NCBI GenBank assembly: GCA_035390885.1
Contig: DAOOUW010000011.1
Coordinates: forward strand, 1 to 56,486
DNA from: JAOAFT01 sp035390885
GTDB lineage: Bacteria; Bacteroidota; Ignavibacteria; UBA10030
DNA: 56,486 nt
Direction: 5' to 3'
Shown here: positions 32,934 through 41,918 of the stretch, piece after piece
Layout of the letters: each line of letters starts with the position of its first letter
Position numbering within the stretch: position 1 is the first letter of the stretch
Notes under the pieces: model-generated
Database searches by the model: none
Told to the model about the DNA's origin: nothing
What the model saw: only the letters and a program-made list of their open reading frames with translations
Made by a program: the position numbers and the translations under genes

Positions 32934-34544
32934 ATGAATACGAACAATGCAAAATTGAGTCAACAGGATGTAACCCTTCTTGTGGTTGATGATATACCTG
33001 AGAACTTAGAATTATTTTCCGATGTGTTACTTGATGAGGGATATAATGTTGTTACAGCAGAGAGCGGAATGCAAGCGCTCGAGATTTTATCCAATCGTCC
33101 GGTAGACCTTATTGTTGCGGATGCTCTGATGCCAAAAATGGATGGATTGGAATTCTGTAAACGGGTAAAAATGAACGACGCACTGCGTACCATTCCATTC
33201 ATCATTTACACCGGAAATTATATCGACCCCGAAGAACAAGAGCTTGCAAAGAGCATCGGAGTCGATCGGTATGTTATGAAATCCAACGGGTTAAATGGAC
33301 TTATAGTTTCGATTGAAGAATTGTTAAATCTAACGTCGAACACGGAAACAGCGTCAGCGCCTGCAACATCTTCTTATCAGCAAATAGATGAACAAAGTTT
33401 TCTTGAGCGTCACCATACGATTGTAACAAAGAAACTCGAAGAGAAAATGAAAGAGCTGGAACAATATGCGGAAGTGCTTACACAAAGAAATAGGGAGTTG
33501 ATGATTTCCGAAAGTCGCTACCGGGGATTATTCGAACATGCTGTTGTAGGGATCGTTGTACTCGATTGTTCAACGAAAAAAATTATAGATGTGAACAGAC
33601 AATGTTGTGCGTTCTTTGATTGTAATCGAGAGGAAATTTTAAATGGCGGTTCATTACCACTTTTTGATAATGAAGGAAACCAGATAGACGTGTTTTCGAT
33701 TGTAACGCCGCAAGGAATTGAAGCTCGGCTTAAGCGGCACAATAAGTCCGACCTCTATGTTGAAATAAATGCCGGTCCGATTGACCTACCGGAAGATACT
33801 GCTTCGATGCTGCTTTTCTTGCGCGATATTACTGAACAAAAAAGGGTTCGTGAACAAATGTTGCAGTCTGAACGAATGTCAACGATGGGAAGGATTGCGG
33901 CAGGAATTGCCCATGAGATTCGAAATCCTTTAGCCGGAATTTCTCTCAATCTTCAATTTCTCGAACGGCGGATACAGCAAAACTCTCCAGAACATGATTC
34001 AGTAGCCGCATCGCTTGAAGGTGTAGCCCGGATTCAACAGGTTATCGAGGATACGCTTGGTCTTGCGCGTGTAAAGCCGCCATCGTTCCAACAAGAAGAT
34101 ATCCATCAGTTAATCGAGAGGACTCTTGGCTACTTAAAATTAGTCTTTCGTCAAAAATCGATAAAACTCGAAAAGCAGTATGCTCCATCTCTGCCAAATA
34201 TTCAGGTCGATGCCAGCCAGATTCAGCAGGTAATATTGAATATTATTGAGAATGCAGTTGATGCTTCACAGGAAGGCGGAGTGATTGTCATTTCGACTGA
34301 AGAAAAAATGTTCAGCAGCGAGGAAGACAAAAAATATGTAAAAGTCTCTGTTCGGGATTTTGGTATTGGATTTCCACCGGAGGTTCTTGAAAATCTCTTT
34401 GAGCCTTTCCATACAACAAAAACGGATGGCACTGGACTTGGACTGATGTTGTCAAAATATATTATTGATCGTCATCAAGGAATTATTGAAGTTGAAAATG
34501 CTCCTGATAGAGGGGCGTGTGTGAGTATTTATTTACCAGCTTAG
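32934..34544 (+). CDS. Receiver-PAS sensor histidine kinase
   Basis: This 536-residue cytosolic protein has an N-terminal receiver (LLVVDDIPENLELF, LIVADALMPKMDGLEF, VDRYVMKSNG), a coiled-coil linker at about 155-200 and a PAS domain (ESRYRGLFEHAVVGIVVLD). A HisKA follows with phospho-acceptor His327 in GIAHEIRNP, then an HATPase (VILNIIENAVDAS, VRDFGIGFPPEVLENLFEPF, GTGLGLMLSKYII). It lacks membrane segments, so it probably reads an internal signal or acts downstream of another kinase. GTG 32916 is an alternative start. The NtrC-type regulator follows after 12 bases and is the likely partner, as in AtoS/AtoC-type pairs. Confidence 0.93.
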   Translation: MNTNNAKLSQQDVTLLVVDDIPENLELFSDVLLDEGYNVVTAESGMQALEILSNRPVDLIVADALMPKMDGLEFCKRVKMNDALRTIPFIIYTGNYIDPEEQELAKSIGVDRYVMKSNGLNGLIVSIEELLNLTSNTETASAPATSSYQQIDEQSFLERHHTIVTKKLEEKMKELEQYAEVLTQRNRELMISESRYRGLFEHAVVGIVVLDCSTKKIIDVNRQCCAFFDCNREEILNGGSLPLFDNEGNQIDVFSIVTPQGIEARLKRHNKSDLYVEINAGPIDLPEDTASMLLFLRDITEQKRVREQMLQSERMSTMGRIAAGIAHEIRNPLAGISLNLQFLERRIQQNSPEHDSVAASLEGVARIQQVIEDTLGLARVKPPSFQQEDIHQLIERTLGYLKLVFRQKSIKLEKQYAPSLPNIQVDASQIQQVILNIIENAVDASQEGGVIVISTEEKMFSSEEDKKYVKVSVRDFGIGFPPEVLENLFEPFHTTKTDGTGLGLMLSKYIIDRHQGIIEVENAPDRGACVSIYLPA

Positions 34545-34556
34545 AAAGGATTAAGC

Positions 34557-35975
34557 ATGACAAAAGGTCGTATTCTTATTGCAGATGATGACCATTTACT
34601 CATTGTATCGATGAAGAATCTCCTTGTAGAAGCAGGATATGCAGTAGAGACAGCGGAGAATCGGAGCGAGTTTTTTACGAAACTTGGCGCCAGTAATCCC
34701 GATGTTGTATTATTGGATGTTTACTTGGGTGAAGACAACGGATTGGAAATTCTTCAGCAAATGCACACTGATGGATGGAAAACGCCTGTCATTGTTATGA
34801 CGGCTCATTCAGAGGTTGCAGTTGCTGTGCGTGCAATGAAAGAAGGCGCTGTAGAATTTCTTGAAAAACCATTTGATACTTCATATCTCTTTCTTCTCCT
34901 TGATAGAACGCTTGATTTTGTTCGTCTTGAATCGAAAGTAAAACTTCTTCAGGAGGAGTTAGAAGAGCAGTGGACCCACAGTGGATTCATTGGAAAAAGC
35001 GCTGCTCTGCGTAGAATTCTTGAAGTTGCTGAACGTTTTGCTCAAAGCGATAGTACAACAATTCTCATCGAAGGCGAAAGCGGCGTGGGGAAGGAACTAT
35101 TGGCGCGATATATACACCAGAAGAGTATTCGTGGTTCGAAGCCATTCATTGCGTTGAACTGTGCAGCAATTCCAAAGGATCTAGCGGAGAGCGAATTTTT
35201 TGGCTATGAGCGTGGAGCGTTTACAGGCGCTATAGAAAAAATGAAACAGGGAAAATTCGAGCTTGCAAATGGCGGCACAATTCTCCTCGACGAAGTTGGC
35301 GAACTTTCACTTGATATGCAGGTTAAGCTCCTTCGCGTGCTGGAAGAGAAAAAATTCTATCGACTTGGGGGTACACGTGAGCTTACAATTGATGTTCGTA
35401 TTGTTGCGGCTACCAATCGTAGTCTTGCAAAGGAAACAGAAGCCGGTCGATTCCGCGAAGATTTATTTTATCGCTTAAATGTTGCTACCATTCATATCCC
35501 TCCTCTCCGTGAGCGGAAGGATGATATTGAACCACTTGTCATTTCATTTGCTCAGGAATTTGCAGAGAAATTTAACAAACCAACCCCTCGCATATCGAGC
35601 GACGCTTTAGAATTGCTTTCGGGCTTACCATGGAAAGGGAATGTGCGAGAGCTCAGGAACTGCATTGAACGAGTTGTACTACTTTATGATGTTCCTGTGT
35701 TGACGGCTTCGCATTTTTCATTTATGGAAACCGGTGGGATTCACACAACGCGCTCTTCACATCAAAGTGGCGATAAATATTATCTTCATGTTCCAGATAC
35801 CGGAGTAAAAATGAACGATGTCTTAAAAGATCTAATTTTGAAGACGCTCGAAATTACAGGCGGCAATCAGGTGCAGGCGTCGAAAATCCTTGGAATCACT
35901 CGAGCAAAATTACGCTATAAAATGGAACAATTGGGAATTAAACCTGAGGGTCGGACGTACAAAACTGTTTCATAA
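34557..35975 (+). CDS. Sigma-54-dependent response regulator (NtrC family)
   Basis: This 472-residue enhancer-binding protein has a receiver with Asp54 (VVLLDVYLG). The AAA+ domain carries GESGVGKELLAR (Walker A), the sigma-54 contact loop GAFTGA in GYERGAFTGA, and GGTILLDEVGELSLDMQVKL with Walker B. The R-finger region is present and a Fis-type helix-turn-helix closes the protein (LEITGGNQVQASKILGITRA). It would activate RpoN promoters, which in many flagellated bacteria include middle flagellar genes (FleR/FlgR-like role, inference). No convincing -24/-12 site was found upstream of the flagellar operons in this window. Confidence 0.95.
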   Translation: MTKGRILIADDDHLLIVSMKNLLVEAGYAVETAENRSEFFTKLGASNPDVVLLDVYLGEDNGLEILQQMHTDGWKTPVIVMTAHSEVAVAVRAMKEGAVEFLEKPFDTSYLFLLLDRTLDFVRLESKVKLLQEELEEQWTHSGFIGKSAALRRILEVAERFAQSDSTTILIEGESGVGKELLARYIHQKSIRGSKPFIALNCAAIPKDLAESEFFGYERGAFTGAIEKMKQGKFELANGGTILLDEVGELSLDMQVKLLRVLEEKKFYRLGGTRELTIDVRIVAATNRSLAKETEAGRFREDLFYRLNVATIHIPPLRERKDDIEPLVISFAQEFAEKFNKPTPRISSDALELLSGLPWKGNVRELRNCIERVVLLYDVPVLTASHFSFMETGGIHTTRSSHQSGDKYYLHVPDTGVKMNDVLKDLILKTLEITGGNQVQASKILGITRAKLRYKMEQLGIKPEGRTYKTVS

Positions 35976-36094
35976 ATATGAAAACATTGCGATGCTTAAC
36001 ATTGTAACTTCACTGCAGTCTTTTAATTTTTTTATTCTGGAAGTGAAAAACAGTTGCTATAAAATTTTCTGAATAACAAAGAATTTAAATTTTT

Positions 36095-36505
36095 ATGGAA
36101 GAACTAATTTCTGTACAACGTGGAAACGGCGAACTAATTTTGATTGTTGATGACGAAGAATCTATGTTATTCCTTGCGCAGGAAATATTAGAAGAGCAAG
36201 GGTATCGAGTAATGGTTGCAAAGGATGGCGCGGAAGCGGTTGATTTGTATCAAACGCACTGGCAGGAAATCGATCTGGTGATTCTCGACCTTATTATGCC
36301 AGTGAAAGACGGCGGTCAGGCATATCTAGAAATGAAAGACATTAACCCAAACATTAAAGCGTTTTTCTGTTCAGGTTATACGTTTGGAAAAATTATAACC
36401 GAGCTTCTTGAACACGAAAATCTTTTTGCTGTGCAAAAGCCATTTCAAAATGAAGAGCTTCTAGCGACCGTTTCCAAAGTATTAAATTCTCATTCCAAGC
36501 AGTAA
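36095..36505 (+). CDS. Stand-alone receiver-domain protein
   Basis: This 136-residue protein is a single receiver: GELILIVDDEESMLFLAQEI, phospho-acceptor in LVILDLIMPVKDGG, and conserved Lys in VQKPF. It lacks an output domain. Its wording closely follows the receiver at the C-terminus of the hybrid kinase encoded at 38264-41911 (AKDGAEA, the TH-x-x-EID-x-VI pattern), so the two look like paralogs. It could act as a phosphate acceptor for that kinase. It is preceded by 119 non-coding bases and has no clear ribosome binding site. Confidence 0.88.
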   Translation: MEELISVQRGNGELILIVDDEESMLFLAQEILEEQGYRVMVAKDGAEAVDLYQTHWQEIDLVILDLIMPVKDGGQAYLEMKDINPNIKAFFCSGYTFGKIITELLEHENLFAVQKPFQNEELLATVSKVLNSHSKQ

Positions 36506-36707
36506 AGCACACCCCGGCTATTCAACGTCCCGAGCTTTCGTTTTACAATATTTCTACATGTGGTGAAATATCGACAGAAATTATTCCTTTTGTCTTTTCC
36601 ACCGTATTGTAGTCTTCTAAAAACTTAAAAAAATGCCCTTTCTTTTTCATTTGGTACGGTATAATGTTTGTATAAATCAATGAAAAAGGAAAATGAAAGG
36701 ATAAAGT

Positions 36708-36980
36708 ATGGATATGATTGAAACTCCTGCAGAAGTCAAAACGTTGACAACAATATTTAAACAATGTCCACTTTGCGGAAAAATTTGGAGAACGAGTGAT
36801 GAATTTTTGCAGGATCCGGAACTTCATTTAAATGGCTATCAAGGTAGTTTGTTCCGGCTCTTTGAGGGAAGAGACCAGCGGGGGTTATTGTTATTTACGC
36901 ATGTTGCAGTACACTGTGGTACAACATTGGCATTTAATGCTGAAGAATTTAGGATGACAAAAAAAAATAAACATCCGTAA
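36708..36980 (+). CDS. Small CPLC-motif protein, unknown function
   Basis: This 90-residue protein has one CxxC pair (CPLCGKIW, about residues 20-27) and a third Cys in VHCGTTLAFNAEEF. The middle, LHLNGYQGSLFRLFEGRDQRG, followed by LLLFTHVAVHCGTTLAF, recalls short uncharacterised proteins seen in other motile environmental bacteria (memory of pattern, not a search). A Zn or redox site is plausible. AAAGGAT precedes the ATG, and GGTATAAT at 36657-36664 may be its promoter. The next Cys-rich gene follows after 10 bases. Confidence 0.72.
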   Translation: MDMIETPAEVKTLTTIFKQCPLCGKIWRTSDEFLQDPELHLNGYQGSLFRLFEGRDQRGLLLFTHVAVHCGTTLAFNAEEFRMTKKNKHP

Positions 36981-36990
36981 GGAGAGTATA

Positions 36991-37188
36991 ATGAAAGCAA
37001 AAAATACTTTATGGATTTGCAGGAAAGATGGTACGGAGATTTGCCGTGAGTGCAAGCATCCATTGTCAGAGTACGGGGAAAGCCATTATCCTGATTGTCG
37101 ATACTATTTTCTTGACGATGAATATGATAATGATGAAATAGAAATTAACTATAAACAACGGAGCGAGTATATTAAAACCGCTGCATAG
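36991..37188 (+). CDS. Small Cys-rich acidic protein, unknown function
   Basis: This 65-residue protein has Cys at WICRK, EICRECKH and DCRYYF, and an acidic tail (FLDDEYDNDEIEINYKQ). The Cys/His set could bind one metal ion. I know no family for it. AAGGAGAG precedes the ATG, and it lies 10 bases after the CPLC gene, so the two are probably co-transcribed; cheW follows after about 60 bases. Confidence 0.65.
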   Translation: MKAKNTLWICRKDGTEICRECKHPLSEYGESHYPDCRYYFLDDEYDNDEIEINYKQRSEYIKTAA

Positions 37189-37247
37189 AGAATGCATGCG
37201 TACTGGAGCGTTAGAATGTTAATAATTAATTAAAAAGGGAGTTCATT

Positions 37248-37712
37248 ATGGAAGATACAGTCAATAGCCAAAACGAACTGAAGCAATCGGACGAAATTCT
37301 ACAATTAGTCAGCTTTAATATTGGTGAAGAAGAATTCGGCGTTGATATTTTGAAAGTACAGGAAATCAATCGGATGCTGAATGTAACTCGAGTCCCAAAT
37401 GCGCCAGAGTACGTTGAAGGAGTAATCAATCTTCGAGGCAAAGTTATTCCGGTTGTAGATTTAAGGAAGCGATTTGGTTTACCGCCAAAAGAGCATGATA
37501 AGAATACACGAATAATTGTAATTGAATTAAGCGGCAAGACGGTTGGATTTGTAGTCGATTCTGTCAAGGAAGTGCTCCGAATTCCAAAGAGCGTTACGGA
37601 ACCGCCACCGGCGCTTGCGACGAATATCAATGCAGATTACATCACCGCGGTTGGAAAGCTCGACGATCGTTTACTCACTTTGCTTGATATGGAACGAGTA
37701 TTATCGAATTAA
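37248..37712 (+). CDS. cheW: Chemotaxis coupling protein CheW
   Basis: CheW links chemoreceptors to CheA. The 154-residue protein has the family features: LVSFNIGEEEFGVDILKVQE, the conserved VTRVPNAPEYVEGVINLRGK, VIPVVDLRKRFGLP and VGFVVDSVKEVLRIP. AAAAGGGAG precedes the ATG. It is separate from the main chemotaxis operon at 42050 and lies beside a bacteriohemerythrin gene. Confidence 0.96.
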   Translation: MEDTVNSQNELKQSDEILQLVSFNIGEEEFGVDILKVQEINRMLNVTRVPNAPEYVEGVINLRGKVIPVVDLRKRFGLPPKEHDKNTRIIVIELSGKTVGFVVDSVKEVLRIPKSVTEPPPALATNINADYITAVGKLDDRLLTLLDMERVLSN

Positions 37713-37788
37713 CATTTTTCTCCATAGCGTTATTTTCCTCTTTTCATAATATCGAGGCGCAGCGCGTGGTTAATTGAAAGGAAAAACA

Positions 37789-38196
37789 ATGCCATTAGTA
37801 CAATGGAGTTCAAATCTTAGTGTTGGCGTGCCGTCGCTGGATGCTGAACATAAACAACTGCTAGAACTCATCAATAAGATGCATGAGGCGATGCAGCGAG
37901 GCGAGGGAAAGACAGTGGTGGCAAATATACTTGATCAGTTGATTCGATATACACAAACCCACTTCAAGCATGAAGAAGAAATAATGGCAAAAACACGGTA
38001 TCCCCAGGCGGCTGTTCATTCATTACATCATAATCAACTCACAAAAAAAGTTCTTGAACTCCAAAAAGAACTTGCAAATGGAAGCGTATCAGTTACTCTG
38101 GAAGTAATGAATTTCTTAAAATCATGGTTGCAAGATCATATAATAAAGATGGATAAGCTCTACACGCATCATTTTCAAAACAACGGAGTACAGTAG
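37789..38196 (+). CDS. Bacteriohemerythrin
   Basis: This 135-residue four-helix protein keeps all seven expected di-iron ligands: His21, His58, Glu62, His77, His81, His117 and Asp122 (AEHKQL, HFKHEEEIM, HSLHHNQL, DHIIKMD). It binds oxygen reversibly and is used for oxygen sensing or delivery in motile bacteria. A TTG at 37774 is in frame, but GAAAGGA before ATG 37789 decides the start. It lies between cheW and the multi-PAS hybrid kinase, a context that suggests oxygen-related behaviour (inference). Confidence 0.93.
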   Translation: MPLVQWSSNLSVGVPSLDAEHKQLLELINKMHEAMQRGEGKTVVANILDQLIRYTQTHFKHEEEIMAKTRYPQAAVHSLHHNQLTKKVLELQKELANGSVSVTLEVMNFLKSWLQDHIIKMDKLYTHHFQNNGVQ

Positions 38197-38213
38197 ATTA
38201 ATAAAGAGGAAGT

Positions 38214-38241
38214 ATTACACAGATTCGAATAGATGTGTAAT
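38214..38241. promoter_or_regulatory. Perfect 8-bp inverted repeat before the hybrid kinase gene
   Basis: ATTACACA (38214-38221) and TGTGTAAT (38234-38241) are perfect reverse complements around a 12-base loop that itself contains TTCGAA; TTTCATTTTATC follows. It may be a weak terminator after the bacteriohemerythrin gene or an operator for the kinase gene, whose ATG is 22 bases further on. Confidence 0.45.
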
Positions 38242-38263
38242 TTCATTTTATCATGGAAGAGAT

Positions 38264-41200
38264 ATGGTAGCACATGGACGTGTAAAAAAAAGCTGGCTCC
38301 AGCTTGCACTGATTGTAATCGTTGCAGCTCTCTATGTGGGGAGCTTTAATACACTCTATCCATATCTAGAATTTTTTACAGGTTCTATTTCGTTACTTCC
38401 TATTGTATTAGCTGGTATATTTTTTCAAGTATGGGGGGGGATCATTGTTGGTGTTATCATCTCGGCGATTAACTACTTCCTTTTCAGAGTTTCAGAGGTA
38501 ACAGTAACGAATACCTTTCTTTCCTATGTAATACCAAACAGTTTAGGAATACTCGTTGGAGCGCTGGTTGGATGGTCACGACGACTGTACATTAAACTTC
38601 AAGACTTAGTAAAAGAAGTATCCGATGACCGTACTACGTTAGAATCTTCGTTATCAAAAAGCCAAATGATAGAACATGCGCTTACAGAGTCAGAGACGAG
38701 ATTTCGCCAGCTCTTCCGTGCGACCAGCGATATTGTATGCTTCGTTGACCAGGGGGGATTTATAACAGAAGTAAATCCAGCTGGAGAAGAATTTATTGGC
38801 TATGAAAGCACGGTCCTGCGGGAACTACAATTTACAGACATCCTTGTGCCGGAGTACTGTGAGCGTGTTAAACGAATTCACTTAAGACAATTTATTCAAA
38901 ATGTAGATAGCGTATCGAACGAAGCGGCATTCATTACAAACTCCCGTCAGGTACGATGGTTAGCGTACAGTGCAACGCTTATCCACTTGCCCGATGGAAC
39001 CTTTGGCTTCTACATCCTTGGGCGAGATATTACTCATCAAAAAGATTGCGCTGAAAGCGTTAGACGTGAGCAGGAAGAACTCGAGCGGAAAATTTTAGAT
39101 AGAACGGCAGAACTAACAAAAGCAAATCAAGCTCTGCAAATTGAAATTCAGGATCGAGCCTGGATTGAAAATGCTCTCCGAGAAAGCGAAGATAAATATC
39201 GTTCGCTTGTGGAAAATCTTGACGATGTTGTATTCCGACTTGAAGCAGATAATACCATTGCATTTATCAACACTGCATGGGAACGAATGACTGGTTACTC
39301 CATATCAGAAAGCGCTGGCAAGAATTTTCTTATGTATGTTGCTCCGGAATCACAATCCTATATTACGTCGCTGATGGAACAAATTAAGGCAGGCACAATT
39401 GAAAATAAAACTTGCGAATTTATGCTTAAGACAAAATCTGGGCATACCCGATGGATCAATATGCAATTTATCCCATGTTACTCCGATGGCGAAGGGTATG
39501 CTGGGATAGAAGGACTTTTGCATGATATTACGGACATAAAAATTGCTGAAGACGCGCTTCAGAACTCAAAAGATTTTCTCGATCAAATTGTTAACTCGAT
39601 CAGTGAGCCAATTTTTGTAAAAGACGATGGGCATCGCTGGGTGTTAGTCAACGATTCATTTGCCGCCCTCATCGGACAACCGAAAGACGCCATACTTGGA
39701 AAGAGCGATTATGATTTTTTGCCAAAAGAGCAAGCAGATGTTTTTTGGGAAAAAGACGCAACTGTGCTCGAGTCAGGATTAATTAACGTCAATGAGGAAG
39801 TAATCCGAAATGCAGAGGGTGAAGATCGGTTAATTTCAACGACGAAGCGTCTGTATCAAGATGATCTCGGACACAAATTTATTGTTGGAATTATAAGGGA
39901 TATTACGGAAGAAAAGAAATTTGAGCGACGTATCAGTGATTTGAATGTTGAACTTGACAAACGTATCCGTGAGCGAACGCTCGAGCTAGAATTAACAAAC
40001 CAGGAACTTCGCGGCGAAATTATAGAACGTAAGAGAGCCGAAGAGCAACTTCGGCTCTTTGAACATGCTTTCAAAAGTGTGCACGAAGGCGTGTTCATTA
40101 CAACGCTGCAAGGTACGCTCTTGTTTACAAATCCTACATTTTGTTCAATGTATGGCTATTCTCTTGATGAATTAGAAGGGAAAAATATATTTGATATCGT
40201 AAAAAACGGCGATTTAGCAGATATGTATGGGTCGATACTTTCGCCGGATTACAAAGAGCACGGATGGGAAATCAAACTTCAGCAGATGAGGAACACGGGA
40301 GAATCCTTCCTTATTCACCTATCGTTATCTGTCATCCGAAATTCTGAAGGAACTCCTCTGAGTTTTGTCGGATTTGTAAAAGATATATCTGAGGACGAGC
40401 GGATTTCAGAGACGTTACGGCACCTTTCAAATGCAATTGAGCAAAGCCCTGTTGCAATAGTAATAACAGATCTCAAAGGGAATATTGAATATATCAACGA
40501 ACAATTTTGCTCCATAACCGGTTATGCCAAAGAAGAAATTAGCGATAAAAATATTCGTATTCTCAAATCAGGAGAAACCAAACTGGATGAATATCGTGAA
40601 CTATGGCAGACAATAACATCCGGGAGCGAGTGGCGTGGTATTTTCCATAACAAAAAGAAAAATGGAGAACTCTATTGGGATTCCACTATCATTTATCCGA
40701 TGAAGAACGAAAGCAATGTAATTACACACTATATCGCATTTAAGGAAGATATTTCTGATCAGCGGAAACTTGAAGCGCAAATTCGTCGCTCCCAGAGACT
40801 TGAAGTCATTGGAACTCTTGCTGGCGGAATAGCGCACGACCTCAACAATGTGCTTTCACCGATTTTGATGGCAGTTCAACTTCTACGAATGAAAATTTCC
40901 GACCCCAAAGGATTACAATTATTAACCACGCTTGAAGCAACGGTGAATCGCGGCGCTGACATTGTTAAACAAATTCTTGCCTTTGCACGAGGAAATGAAG
41001 GTGAGCGGATGCTTTTACAACCGAAGCATCTATTACGAGAGGTTTACGAAATTATGCAGGAGACATTTCCACGTCAAATTTCTGTTCAGGCGGAGATTCC
41101 AAAAGATCTATGGCCTGTTGTAGGAGACGCTACGCAACTTCATCAGGTCTTTATGAATCTTTGTGTAAATGCGCGCGATGCAATGCCGCATGGAGGAGGA

Positions 41201-41911
41201 CTTACCATTCGGGCTGAAAATGTGGAATTGACCGAGAAGCAAGCGTCTCTCCACGTCGATGCCAAGCCTGGACCGTATGTTATGATCTCTGTGATAGATA
41301 CAGGCATTGGAATTCCACAAGAAAATCTCGATAAAATCTTTGATCCATTCTTTACAACAAAAGAAGTTGGAAAAGGAACCGGGCTCGGATTAGCAACCGT
41401 GCAAACGATTGTTCGGTCGCATCAAGGGTTTGTAACAGTTTATAGTGAAGTTGGACATGGAACAAATTTTAAGGTGTATGTGCCAGCGGCTCAAAATACT
41501 TCCTTCAACCAACAACAGTTAAAATCGTCAGAGCCTCCAAAAGGAAAAGGCGAATTGGTATTGCTAATCGATGATGAAATTTCCATTCGGGAGGTGACAA
41601 AGCAACTTCTTGAAAATAGTAATTATAAAGTAATTGTTGCGAAAGATGGAGCAGAAGCGCTAGAGCTTTTCAAAACGCATAGAAACGAAATCGACGTTGT
41701 TATTACAGATATGATGATGCCAAATATGGATGGCGCGGCAGTGATCCAGGAATTAGCGCGGCTTAACCCACAGACGAAAATTATTGCAGCCAGCGGACTG
41801 GTGAGTAACGAAAATGTTGCCGATATCCATTCGCCAAATGTTCATGCATTTTTACCGAAGCCATATAAAGCAGAGAAACTTTTTTGGGTGCTTGATGCAT
41901 TGCTGCATTGA
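38264..41911 (+). CDS. Membrane-anchored five-PAS hybrid histidine kinase
   Basis: This is a 1215-residue hybrid kinase. The N-terminal 110 residues hold three or four hydrophobic segments. Five PAS domains follow, starting near residues 142, 308, 430, 590 and 715, with two coiled-coil linkers (RTAELTKANQALQIEIQDRA in part). The HisKA has His858 in GIAHDLNNVLSP, the HATPase shows GTGLGLATVQTIV, and a C-terminal receiver has Asp1149 in VVITDMMMPNMDG. The several PAS domains and the membrane part suggest redox, oxygen or ligand sensing. A run of eight Gs at 38433-38440, within codons for about residues 57-59, could be slippage-prone. The stand-alone receiver gene at 36095 looks like a paralog of its receiver. 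Confidence 0.94.
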   Translation: MVAHGRVKKSWLQLALIVIVAALYVGSFNTLYPYLEFFTGSISLLPIVLAGIFFQVWGGIIVGVIISAINYFLFRVSEVTVTNTFLSYVIPNSLGILVGALVGWSRRLYIKLQDLVKEVSDDRTTLESSLSKSQMIEHALTESETRFRQLFRATSDIVCFVDQGGFITEVNPAGEEFIGYESTVLRELQFTDILVPEYCERVKRIHLRQFIQNVDSVSNEAAFITNSRQVRWLAYSATLIHLPDGTFGFYILGRDITHQKDCAESVRREQEELERKILDRTAELTKANQALQIEIQDRAWIENALRESEDKYRSLVENLDDVVFRLEADNTIAFINTAWERMTGYSISESAGKNFLMYVAPESQSYITSLMEQIKAGTIENKTCEFMLKTKSGHTRWINMQFIPCYSDGEGYAGIEGLLHDITDIKIAEDALQNSKDFLDQIVNSISEPIFVKDDGHRWVLVNDSFAALIGQPKDAILGKSDYDFLPKEQADVFWEKDATVLESGLINVNEEVIRNAEGEDRLISTTKRLYQDDLGHKFIVGIIRDITEEKKFERRISDLNVELDKRIRERTLELELTNQELRGEIIERKRAEEQLRLFEHAFKSVHEGVFITTLQGTLLFTNPTFCSMYGYSLDELEGKNIFDIVKNGDLADMYGSILSPDYKEHGWEIKLQQMRNTGESFLIHLSLSVIRNSEGTPLSFVGFVKDISEDERISETLRHLSNAIEQSPVAIVITDLKGNIEYINEQFCSITGYAKEEISDKNIRILKSGETKLDEYRELWQTITSGSEWRGIFHNKKKNGELYWDSTIIYPMKNESNVITHYIAFKEDISDQRKLEAQIRRSQRLEVIGTLAGGIAHDLNNVLSPILMAVQLLRMKISDPKGLQLLTTLEATVNRGADIVKQILAFARGNEGERMLLQPKHLLREVYEIMQETFPRQISVQAEIPKDLWPVVGDATQLHQVFMNLCVNARDAMPHGGGLTIRAENVELTEKQASLHVDAKPGPYVMISVIDTGIGIPQENLDKIFDPFFTTKEVGKGTGLGLATVQTIVRSHQGFVTVYSEVGHGTNFKVYVPAAQNTSFNQQQLKSSEPPKGKGELVLLIDDEISIREVTKQLLENSNYKVIVAKDGAEALELFKTHRNEIDVVITDMMMPNMDGAAVIQELARLNPQTKIIAASGLVSNENVADIHSPNVHAFLPKPYKAEKLFWVLDALLH

Positions 41912-41918
41912 AATAGTG

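Noticed and set aside
36559..36605. Another GGTGAA-type palindrome or terminator after the lone receiver gene
   Set aside because: GGTGAAATATCGAC does not complete the palindrome, and the possible GGTG/CACC hairpin needs bulges.
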